Positions 24,482 through 34,450 of a stretch of 64,000 bases of DNA are shown one piece after another. The stretch is from NCBI GenBank assembly GCA_036365515.1, contig CM070875.1, forward strand, positions 5,429,001 through 5,493,000, read 5' to 3'. Made by a program: the position numbers and the translations under genes. This DNA is from Torymus aiolomorphi (taxonomy: Eukaryota; Arthropoda; Insecta; Hymenoptera; Torymidae). Every line of letters begins with the position of its first letter. Positions within the stretch are counted from its first letter, which is position 1. The notes beneath the pieces were generated by a model. That model made no database searches and was not told where the DNA came from. It was given only the letters and a program-made list of their open reading frames with translations.

Positions 24482-26396
24482 ATGAATATTAATGAAGGTG
24501 CAGTAGTAGAAGCTATATTGTTTCAATCTTCAAGTAGTTCAAGTAGTAGTGATAGTAGTATAGAAGATGAATTTGAGTTGGTACTGAATGAGGGTGAGCG
24601 TGCCAATCAAAATGAAAATAGAAGACCTCGAGTGCAGTTGTTTATTGAACATGTAATTTATAGGTACAATGAAAAAGAATTTCAAGAAAATTATAGGTGA
24701 GTAACTTTCTTCTCATTAAAAAATTCTGTTATCTCATTGTAGTTGATAATGAAATCTTGTAAACTTTTTTAAATAAACGCAATTGTTTTGAATTAAATAC
24801 TATTTTTCCAGAATGAAACGTACAACTTTTTATTACTTACTATCCCTAATCAGACCAGATTTAGAGGGTCAAGCATTTGCATTTGGAAGAACGCCAATTT
24901 CTCCTGAAAAACAATTATTCATAGCATTATACGTACTTGGAACTCCAGACTCCTATAGGTATGCATAAATATGTATATTGTTTAAAATCTTTTAAATATT
25001 TATAATATTCTTACAGGTCAGTAACTACCAAGTTTGATGTTGGAAAAGCAACAGCTTGGCGTGCAGTTCACCGTGTAGTGAAAGCTATCTGTAATTACAG
25101 AAATTATTTTATTCATTGGCCTTCATAAAATGAGGCAATTTGTACTATGAATCGAATTGAAGCAAGATACGGATTCCCAAAAGTATTAGGAGCAGTCGAT
25201 GGTACACACATTCAAATTCGTGCTCCAAAAAGAGATCCTCAAAGTTACATAAACCGGAAGAGTGTACATTCGATGCAATTACAGGTAAATTTACTATAAT
25301 TATTTACGTTAAGAATGAACCGACAGTTTGGCAGGTAGTGCAGTCGCCACCTCGGCCGATCACCGAAGTTAAGCAGCAAAGGGCGCGGTTACTACTTGGA
25401 TGGGTGACCGTTCGCTTTGTTTGCGACTACCTCGTGTGATCGGTTAGGTGTTGAATTTGCCTTCTTACAAACTGAGCGGGAGGTGTGGATACATACAGTT
25501 TCGGTGTCTAAGCCTACGGAATGTGTGACCAGACATCCAAACTGAATTATTCCAATACACCGACCATCCCGGGGCGGGTTTTCCTAATTAGGATTTATCC
25601 CACGTGGTTTGCCTATAGGTTTTCCCCGCCCCACAGGCATAACCCTGGGCGAATGCGGGATGGATTAAAAAGGTATGGAAAATAGGTAAAAAGAGAGGTC
25701 CTCAGGAAAATGTATAGGCTGATGTAATAAATAGGAATGAAAATAAAGGTGTGGGAGGATACGCGCTGGGCCAATAGACTGCGTGGAAACCACCAATTTT
25801 TTTTTTTTTATTTACGTTAAGAATAATTATTTAGTCAGTTATTAAATAATTTAACATGTTTTTAGGTAATTTGTAATGATAAACTAGAGTTCATCCATTG
25901 TTATGTTGGACTTCCTGGATCGGTACATGACATGAGAGTGTTCAAATACTCTGGAGTACAACAACGATGTAATGCAAATTTTTTTCCACAAAATAGTCAT
26001 TTATTGGGAGATGCAGCATACAGTGTCCAGAACCATGTATTAGTACCATACTGTGATAATGGTCATTTAACTATAGAGCAAATCTACTTCAACAAAGTAT
26101 TGTCACAAACAAGAATGATGGTGGAACGCTCTATTGGACTTTTAAAATGTCGGTGGCGATATCTAATAGAAAAATTACCTATGAAGAGAACTAACCTAAT
26201 TCCTTATTATGTTTTGTGTTGTTGTATACTACATAATATCTGCTTAAAGCAGGAAGATACTTTTGAGCATCCGGTAGTGATTCCGGACACTATTGACATG
26301 GATCCTGCAATTCTACTTGTAGATAACATTTCACAAGAACAGGGTCTAATTAAGAGGAACGCAATTTGCCATTTTTTAAATAGAAATGTAATATAA
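24482..26396 (+). pseudogene. Harbinger-type DDE transposase with one in-frame stop
   Basis: Four exons, 24482-24696, 24812-24958, 25017-25284 and 25866-26396, join in consistent phase with GT-AG introns, for 387 codons. The first exon encodes an acidic serine-rich N-terminus. Later exons carry GAVDGTHIQIRAP (first catalytic Asp), GLPGSVHDMRVF (second Asp), GDAAYSVQNHVLVPY and MVERSIGLLKCRWRYL (candidate Glu), as in the DDE_Tnp_4 nucleases that cut and join transposon ends. A TAA at 25126-25128 interrupts exon 3 just before the catalytic region; all else is intact. An AATAAA lies near 26470. Either the copy is recently dead, or one base differs from the active form. The third intron holds a 5S-derived SINE. 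The protein would need the Myb-like partner encoded at 26996-29278. Confidence 0.85.
25317..25808 (+). mobile_element. 5S rRNA-derived SINE in a transposase intron
   Basis: A perfect 16-bp target duplication, TATTTACGTTAAGAAT, flanks it at 25301-25316 and 25809-25824. The 5' part resembles 5S rRNA: CCGATCACCGAAGTTAAGCA, then GGCGCGGTTACTACTTGGAT and GGGTGACCG, which include the internal RNA polymerase III control region. The next ~350 bp is unique to the element and it ends in a run of about 12 T. 5S-derived SINEs are known as SINE3. This copy looks complete and fairly young because the duplication is undecayed. Confidence 0.88.
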
Positions 26397-26995
26397 AACA
26401 TCTTTTGAAATTGTAAATAGTAAATGTATAAAAAAAATTGACTATTTTTACTCTGATTGTAAACATTTTTAATAAAGAAAAAAATTAATGTTTGTAAACT
26501 GTTTATTTTACCAAAAAGTATACAAAATATTTTACTTATTATTTCACATATTGGAAGATGATGAGCATTTGAACAATATCGATGCTTAAGCTACTTATAC
26601 TAAATAATGTAACATAATAAATAATTTTTTTTATTATTCAAACTTGCACAAGTTTAATATGATCACATGTCTTTTTAGTTTATCTATATTAAACTAATCA
26701 TCACTATACACTTAAATGTGTAGAAACTAAATGAAAATACTGAAGTGCGTATCGATAAAAAAGTAAATAACATTAAATTACATTTTTAATACGATCAATA
26801 GTAATGAAAATACTGAAGTTCATATCAATAATAAAAAAATAACATTTAAAATTAAATTTTTACTACAATCAATAGCTACTTTAACTTTAATAATCTATAA
26901 TTTTTTTAAATTATATATAGGTAGATAAGTGCACTGAAGCCTGTTAATAAACAAATTATCGCTTTTAGTACACAACAGTTAACAAAACCAATATC

Positions 26996-29278
26996 TTATT
27001 TTTTAAGTGATTGCGCTAATTCTCGCATAATGTCTAATTTTTTCTCCCTATAATTTTCTGTATCTGATCTTCGTTGACGCTTCATTACTAAAGATTTTTC
27101 AAGATACATTATTTTTTGTGTTTCAAGTACTGATTTTGGTCGTTCTGCAATAAATAAATAAATAAATAAAATAATATATATTTATATAATAATGAAGTAA
27201 ATTATTACTGTCATGTAATATAATAATTATGTATACTCACTTAAATTATTTTTTGAGGACTTATTAATGTCTAAATTGCCTAATGGCATATTGGATCCAG
27301 CTACAGACAAAGGTTTGATCCATGGTTTTTTATGAAATAAATCATCAAGTTCCTAAACAAACAAAAAATGAACATATTTATTGATCTTTTATATAACTTG
27401 TTATAAAATGTATTAAATGATACACTGCAAAAAAATTTATATATTCAAGTAAGTCGGACTTTTTTTAAGCAAATATCAGTTGTTTATTTTACTTAAAACA
27501 AGTCTGATTTACTTGAATATATGAACATTTTTTTCAGTGTATACCTTTCTAAAATAATTGCTAAAAATGTATGCAAATAATATACAAAATTACATGAAAA
27601 ATTGAAAAAGTTACCTCGTAATAATTACATGTTTTTCTATCATTCCCGCTCTGTGCATTATGGTCCTTCACGCTTCTGTAGGCTCTCTTGAGAGCATCCA
27701 TTTTTGATGAACACTGACTATTGTTTATATTATAACCTTTGGAAATCATGCCATCAACAATTTTTTTCCAAAATTTCTTAAATGTTAATCTTCCTTCACT
27801 GTAATCGGTATCATTTTCCTTGTATAATTGTATAAGTAAGAGTGTAGCTGGTTCAGTCCATACATAACGCCCGGTACCTTTAAAAATAAGAATTTTAATG
27901 CTTAATTCGTTTTAGATAGATTATTAAAACAAAATTTTATGTCAGTGATGTTTCTTTATACTGACATTTATCATCAATTTTATCATTCTCAATCTCATCA
28001 GTTCTGTATTTTGTAATTAGTTGCTCTAATTCTTCACTATTACTAATTTGATCAGTTTCATTTGATTCGTTACAATCTCTCACTATATTTGTTGATAAGC
28101 TGTTGGAACTTTGCATATTTATGGCTTCCAGATGCTCTTCTAAAAGTTGCGCGGCAAACAACATGTCTGTAACAAAAAGATTCCATAGAATACATATATA
28201 CAAAAATCCACTATATTTTTAATTACAGGTATTTTTTTTTCAAGTAATTTTTTGCTGTATAGCTTGCCCTGTGATGCACAGAGACTAGACTGGCTGTAAT
28301 CTTTAATGTAAACTAGAAAATGAGTCCTGTAATCGATATGAGTTGCAATGCTGGGCGCAGCCTGGAGATGTACAAAACTGTCTAAAAAAGTACACTTCTC
28401 AAAATGGTTTTGTACATCCCCAGGATGCACCCAGCATTGCACACTTATATCGATTACAGGACTTGTTGTTTAATTTAGATTCAAGATTTTACATCTAGTC
28501 TAGTTTCTATGCTTCGCAGGTCTGATAGCAGCAATAAATTACTAAAAAAAATTACTACTAAAAAGATTAGCCGATATATCTTACTTAATTATAATACAAA
28601 AATCTACCTTTGGATGCGCGGTTAAAAGTCTTAATATCAACAAATAAGTGATAGCTTTCCATTGTTGATTGATCAATAAGCTCCAGTTCATATACTGCGT
28701 TACTTTCTGAATCAAGAACTGCAGTATTAGTGACCTTTTGAGATTGACTGTTGAGGACATTGGACGAAGTGCTTTGATTGACTTTAGATGAATTTAAAGC
28801 AATCAAGTGCTTATTTAGTAATTGTGTTGCAAATGGTAAATCTACAATGAAAATTAATTCATAAATTTAAATTCTGAAAAAATATTAATAATATTAAATT
28901 ATATAAATAATAGGATTTACCTCTTAAGGCACGGTCGTGTACTTTAACAGGAACCATTAAAGTGTATACTTTATTATGATTGTTCTCTAGCAATTTCAGC
29001 TCAATTAAATTATTAGTTTCATCTGAACTTTGTTTACCTCTAACCTTCTTTATTTGGTTGATAATGTTTTTTTTGTAACTTGGATCTATAATTGTAAAAA
29101 TTAAATAATGATAAATTAGTATATATCGAAATATATTTTTAGTAAAAATTAATGTTGAAGACTACGTTATCTTTTTACCTTTTCTAATTTTGTCGACTTC
29201 CTGAACATTCACAAATATTTTAAAACTTTCTCCGGTGTCTGAATCAACTAACACTAGTTCTGCTTGTTCACTATTCAT
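26996..29278 (-). CDS. Harbinger Myb/SANT-like protein with triplicated N-terminal module
   Basis: Proposed exons on the minus strand are 29278-29179, 29085-28921, 28841-28608, 28166-27966, 27877-27615, 27352-27241 and 27144-26996, giving 407 residues in frame. The C-terminal half begins GRYVWTEPATLLLIQLYKE and includes FKKFWKKIVDGM and CSSKMDALKRAYRSVKDHN, a trihelix-type Myb/SANT DNA-binding fold as in PIF/Harbinger second proteins, which guide the transposase to the ends. The N-terminal half holds three copies of a module (an E-L-x-L-x-D-type strand, a V-x-V segment, then K/R-G-D and QLLxxHLxAI) encoded by successive exons joined by phase-1 introns. The donor at 27966 (AAAT, then GTCAGT) is weak. 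Reading through it instead ends the protein at 27937, so a short form without the Myb domain is possible. Confidence 0.7.
27423..27539. mobile_element. 117-bp TA-flanked palindromic MITE
   Basis: TA flanks both ends (27421-27422 and 27540-27541). The arms CACTGCAAAAAAATTTATAT and the complementary ATATATGAACATTTTTTTCAGTG continue through TTCAAGTAA and TTACTTGAA. It lies in an intron of the Myb-like gene, so it is a third-level insertion. Its ends resemble those of element B (TA, then CACTG). Confidence 0.85.
28235..28553. mobile_element. ~320-bp foldback in the Myb-like gene intron
   Basis: The arms GTCCTGTAATCGATATGAGT, TGCAATGCTGGGCGCA and GATGTACAAAAC are mirrored by GTTTTGTACATC, TGCACCCAGCATTGCA and ATCGATTACAGGAC. 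Outer arms (AGACTAGACTGG against CTAGTCTAGTTTCT) extend the pairing. The centre is near 28390. Confidence 0.8.
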
Positions 29279-29357
29279 TTTGTTATACTTTTTATCGAAT
29301 GAATAATAAACAAAAGCAATTTTTATTGCATTTGTATGAGCGGTGGCCGGTGAGCAC

Positions 29358-30184
29358 CCTACTGAAAAAAACCACATGGGATCCCATATAGGATCCCACG
29401 TGGAATCCCACACGAGATCCCACGTGTGAATTTGATATGGGATCCCATGTGGCATACCACGTTTGAACTCGAAGCATGAATTCCCACATGAGATCCCACA
29501 AGAGATCCCACATGGGATCTCATGTGGGATATCATGCGTTTAACTTGATTACGGGATCTCATGCAGATATGGCGTAAAACTTTGAGTCCCCCATTGTGAG
29601 TAATGGGGATATCAAAAAACAAGGCAAGCCTTGTAATTAGGACTCTTCGTAAAGAGTCATTTGAACGGCTGACTTACACGGCTTATATACTCTCGGCCAT
29701 CCAGTATATCTACAGAAAGCGCTATCGGAGCGCCGCATAGCGGTGACAAAGGAGAACTTGTAATGGGTGGCTCTCCATAAGTAAGCTGGGGCTATTTATC
29801 TGCTATGCGGCGCTTCGGTAGTGCTGTCTGTGGATACGTTGGATAGCCAAGAGTATAAAGCCGTGTAAGTCAACCGTTCAAATGACTCTTTACGAATCGT
29901 CCTAATTATAAGGCTTGCCTTGTTTTTGATAACCCCGTTACTTACAATGGGGGACTCTAAGTTTTACGCCATATCTGCATGAGATCCCGTACTCAAGTTA
30001 AACGCATGATATCCCACATGAGATCCCATGTGGGATCTTTTGTGGGATCTCATGTGGAAATTCATGCTGCGAGTTCAAACGTGGGATGTCACATGGGATC
30101 CCATATCAAATTCACACGTGGGATCACGCGTGGGATGCCATGTGAAATCCCACGCGTGATCCCATGTGGTTTTTTTCAGTAGGG
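29358..30184. mobile_element. Foldback G: 827-bp palindrome rich in ATCCCACATG motifs
   Basis: Ends are CCCTACTGAAAAAAACCACA and the complementary TGTGGTTTTTTTCAGTAGGG. The arms (about 370 bp) contain many alternating copies of GGGATCCCATGTG and ATCCCACATGAGATC, each itself close to a palindrome, followed by a mirrored unique zone ending in GCCTTGTAATTAGGAC. The centre (29720-29830) holds a smaller stem with GCGCCGCATAGCGG. It lies between the start of the Myb-like gene and the right end of H. A 63-bp relative lies at 47397. Confidence 0.85.
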
Positions 30185-31075
30185 CACTTAACCATTCTCA
30201 AATCTTGTATGTTTATAGATTACGGAACATAGCTCCAGTAGTCAAAAGCCGTTATTGACCGTTTCAGGATGTACTACGTGGTCAAAAACTGTTGTTCGTC
30301 GTCACTGGGATTGCGCGGTTGCCAAATTCACTTAACGATTCCAATATCATAACACATAAGAAAAATTTGAAAATTTGACGATGTTCAGATGACTGCCAAA
30401 ATTGCACCAATAGACTTAGGACCTTTCAGTAAGTCGCGATGGATAGGTTTTGACATTACCTTCAAAACGCCGCTTGATAAATTAAAATCCATGGCGTAGG
30501 TTCTGAGAAACAGCTGTTTGAAAATAGTCACTTTAGCAAAAATCGCATTTTTTCGCATTTTCAAACTAGTGGCACTTTTTTCTGACAATTTCAAATGATA
30601 CCAAAATTTAACTGGAAGTAGTTCTTAACATGTATAGCAAATTGGCCGGAGAAATTTTCTTGGCCCAAGCCTCTGTATACCTCATTCGAACCTCTGAAAA
30701 TCGGGTATTCCGCTTCTCAAGTGAGCCAATACACTCGCTTGTTATGACTCCTTCTCGTCATTCTCAGAAAATCTAAACATTTAGCACGATACAGAATATA
30801 AAAGTAGACACAGAAATCTTCAATTTGAGCATTGGTAAAAGTCCCCAGGAGATCTAGGACCACAGTTATGACGGTTTTCAGATCTTAAAATTCAAGGTAC
30901 CAAATTCGTGAACGCTTATTTTATCCAGTTTTGAAGAGTAGTCTTACATTTCTCATAACTTTGGTTCTAAGCCACCTAAAAATCTCTACTACCACGCAAA
31001 TTCAAGGGTTTGAACTCTAGTTTCATCATCTTTAATAATATATTTATAAAATATTCTTTTGAGTCTAATATGAGC

Positions 31076-32629
31076 AGTGTTGGGCAAATTACGCATTAAC
31101 TACAAAAAAAGATACTTGAGATACTGTATTTTTTATTAGAAAAAAGATACTAATACGTATTTCTGATTATTTATATTATTTGTATTTCAAATAATTTTTT
31201 TAAAGTATTTTGGATATGCATATTAGCGTGCTTTTGCGGCCGAGTAAGTGGGCGTTGGATGCGAGATATAGAAGAAACTTCTATATCTAATTTATTTAAT
31301 CAATTTATTTAACTTTTTTAGCTTATGCGTTTTAACATCCCTTGTACTTATGTGTTGGGAAACCACGTGACGCATGTATGTGCATTACAATATAAGTTAT
31401 AAATTAACCTAAAAATAAAAATAAAACAAATAATTAATATAGTGTTTTACAAAAAGACAGAGTAAACTCAAGAGTGACACATTTACAATGGGCCAGAGAA
31501 AGGCCATCACCAGTCGCATTGCCATACAAAATTATAATAAGAATTTAGTTAATCAATTTTATTTTCCTTTTTTCTTTTCTTGAGGTGAATGACAACAAGA
31601 GAAAGAAGACAAGTGCTACAAACGGTTGTTCGTATTTTACTTAATCAGAAAATATTATTATAAATTTGATTTTGTCAATAACTATCCAATAATTATAAAT
31701 TATTTTATTTTTTTATCTACAAAATAATTAAACTGTTATTGTCTGTTAAAGACGCGCATCTGTAGAAATGAAAAAACAATTGAAAAAAGTCATATTAAGT
31801 AAGATATGAATCTTTCAAAATCTTGTAGCACCCAAACGTTTTTTAAAATTAATAAAAAATATTAAAAACGTGGAAATTTATTATTTACATATTTTGAACG
31901 ACCAAATCACGCGGAATTGTTTTATTTAGGTAGTTTTTAATAAGATACATATCGGGTGCCCAGTTCACGGAAGTATACACAACATATATTGGTTATTAAA
32001 AAACTCCTCTTTGAATAGAGAAAACTCATGAATAATAATCAAAATCAACTGTTTTGAAGTTATAAACAAAATCTTGAGGAATTAAACTTGGTCAAAGTTA
32101 CAAAATTTGTTAATTAAGATTTTGATAATTAAGATAGGACCAATAATATAATGCTAGTAATGATTATTAACTTGATATTTTCATTATTGTATACATAACC
32201 AGAAACAATAGATTGCTATAAATAATCCATATACAGTTTACTCGATATACTTCATCATTAAGATCAACTATTACATATTTTGAACAAAGATATATTGGAA
32301 TTATTGAATAATTATCAGCTAGTCTATATTATAAAGTTTTTCTGAACGATCAGTTTAGTATGTGAAACTTTGAATGAACAAAAATTTGATTTTGTTCTAG
32401 TATGAATGTTTATATATTTATAAATTTATTAATATTAGTTTGTAACGAAAAATTTAAATTTACGGGCGTTGATTTTTAATTATATTATTTGCTATATAAC
32501 CGCATAAATAATATTTCGGTGCGCCAAAAATAAATCTTATTGTCTTTTAATGAGTGTGGGCATCACAAAGATATCATGATACCGATTTTTCTATAAGGAT
32601 TTTCGCGAACATTTAAATATGTAAACATA
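31076..32629. other. AT-rich spacer between the arms of E
   Basis: It opens with CAGTGTTGGGCAAATTACGC, which resembles the usual 5' end of hAT transposons, but I find no convincing complementary end. No coding frame of note is present. Confidence 0.45.
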
Positions 32630-33602
32630 CACTGATAAAAAGAATATTCTATGAGAGATAATGAAACTAGAATTCAAGCCCTTGAATTTGCGCGGTGGTA
32701 GAGATTTTTAGGTGGCCTAGAACCAAAGTTATGAGGAATGTAAGACTGCTCTTCAAAACTGGATAAAATAAGAGTTCACGAATTTGGTACCTTGAATTTT
32801 AAAAGATCTGAAAACCGTCATAACTGTGGTCCTAGATCTCTTGGGGACTTTTACCAGTGCTCAAATTGAAGATTTCTGTGTCTACTTTTATATTCTGTAT
32901 CGTGCACTTGAGAAGCGGAATACTTGATTTTCAGAGGTTCGAATGAGGTATACAGAGGCTTGGGTCAAGAAAATTTCTCCAGCTAATTTGTTATACATGT
33001 TAAGAACTACTTCCAGTTAAATTTTTGTGTCATTTAAGATTGCCAGAAAAAAGTGCCACTATTTTGACAATGCGAAAAAACGCGATTTTTGCTAAAATGA
33101 CCATTTTCAAACAGCTGTTTCTCAGAACCTACGCCATGGCTTTTAATTTACCAAGCGGCGTTTTGAAGGTAATGCCAAAACCTATCCATCGCGTCTTACT
33201 AAAAAGTCCTAAGTCTATTGGTGCAATTTTGGCAGTCATCTGAACAACGTCAAATTTTCAAATTTTTCTTCGCATTCAATCGGTTCCCAAAAATGGGCCT
33301 TAATACTTGGGGTTTTGAAAATTTTTTTATAAGAACTAGAAGTTGAAACAAAAAAAAAATGACGCTTGCCGGATTAAAATCGGCTGATAGGTCTTCAAGA
33401 TATCGGCCTTTAAAAATGGGGCAAAAAGGGTCTTTTTTGGGCATTCTAATGGCGTTTTTTCAGGTCCAGGGACTCCTAGACGGCTGAAAATTGGCAAGCA
33501 GTATTTTTTTTAAGGTACTACAACATACTAAAATTTGGGGAAAATCCACGAGCCCTTCCCACAAAATTGGGCGAAAAGTAAAAATATTGCTCCTATACAT
33601 TT

Positions 33603-34450
33603 TAATTAAAAAAAAAAAATCATAATATTATAATACGCTAATATAGAAAAAGAGTAGTATAATATATAACGATATAACTTTCATACTACAATCAATTAAA
33701 TAATCTGCTAATCCGTCAAACAACGTTTTTTCCGCGCCTTAGAAAAAAAACCTTAAACAGATGATGAAAAAAATGAAACTTGTCAGAGAAAATCTCTCGC
33801 TGTTTTATATGTACATTACACACACTACACGTAATATCTCTCCCGCAACCCCGCAAGGAAGAAAATAGAGAACGAAGTAGAGAATGCACAAGCACAACGA
33901 CCAGCTGCCGTGGATGCGTGTGAGTACAGCGGTAGGGGGGCGACGGGGGGAGTCATGCATGACCTAACTTAAAGCGCCGTTCTTCTCTTTCTCTCCCTCT
34001 CGCCGCGAGCGGATCTAACCTATACGTCCGCGGGCCGCTGACTACGCCTTTCTGTATAATGTTGCATGCTTGCTCTCTCAGGCGGCCAGCTCTCACTCTA
34101 CTGATTCCCGCATATATATACATATACCTACTGTAGAAGTCAGCCGACAGCCAGCGAGCCAACAGCAGTAGCGACGTCAAAATGGAGTCGACTCGTCTTC
34201 ACCTAGTGCGTCGCCACTACTCGCATTCCACATGAAGTTCAAAACATATAGGAAGCTCTGACTGCTGCACGACTCTCGCTCTCGAAAATGCTCAGCAGCT
34301 GAGCTGCGAGTTTGTGACACAAGAGAAGAAGTGTAAGAAAAGAGAGAGGGAAAGAGAAGAAAATGTCGCAGAGAGTGAACACGCGCGAGTGAGGTGTGTG
34401 AGTGAGTGTCGTCGACGTTGATAATAATTAGATGTCGCAGAAAACGAAGT
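33603..34450 (+). promoter_or_regulatory. Upstream and 5'UTR region of the SH3BP5 homologue
   Basis: AT-rich to 33830, then richer in CpG with GA and CT runs up to the start codon at 34451. No canonical TATA box is obvious. Overlapping minus-strand frames here are shadows of low-complexity sequence. Transcription start cannot be placed from sequence alone. Confidence 0.4.

Larger units (their letters stand above)
24222..30358. mobile_element. Element H: PIF/Harbinger-type transposon (~6.1 kb)
   Basis: Terminal inverted repeats of about 140 bp (24222-24375 and 30219-30358) share ATATTGGAATCG, GTGAATTTGGCAACCGCGCA, CCTGAAACGGTCAATAACGG and TTTTGACTACTGGAGCT. Inside are a DDE transposase gene on the plus strand and a Myb/SANT-like gene on the minus strand, facing each other. 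This two-gene layout is characteristic of PIF/Harbinger. The element interrupts the left arm of E between ACCGATTGA and GAAAAATTTGAAAATTTGAC, which are contiguous in E's right arm apart from a few bases. The extreme ends are degenerate (GGGTGTGTT against TTATGTGTT), so the target duplication is unclear. Confidence 0.88.
23895..33602. mobile_element. Large inverted repeat E, left arm split by element H
   Basis: The left arm (23895-24221 plus 30359-31075) and the right arm (about 32630-33602) are inverted copies about 1 kb long. Matching blocks include GAGCAATATTTTTACTTTTC with GAAAAGTAAAAATATTGCTC-type sequence, GAACCGATTGA with TCAATCGGTTC, and CAGATGACTGCCAAAATTGC with its complement. The inner end of the right arm begins TACACTGATAAAAAGAATAT. 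Either this is one foldback with a 1.55-kb centre or two separate inverted copies of a ~1-kb repeat. It has no coding sequence of its own. Confidence 0.8.

Noticed and set aside
25330..25445. Functional 5S rRNA gene
   Set aside because: The 5' part is diverged, and target duplications show it is the head of a SINE.
29292..29622. Minus-strand frames with WD and GSH repeats
   Set aside because: They arise from the GGGATCNCATGTG units of foldback G.
31076..32629. hAT transposon starting CAGTGTTGGGCAAATTAC
   Set aside because: The start looks right, but no matching inverted end or 8-bp duplication was found.
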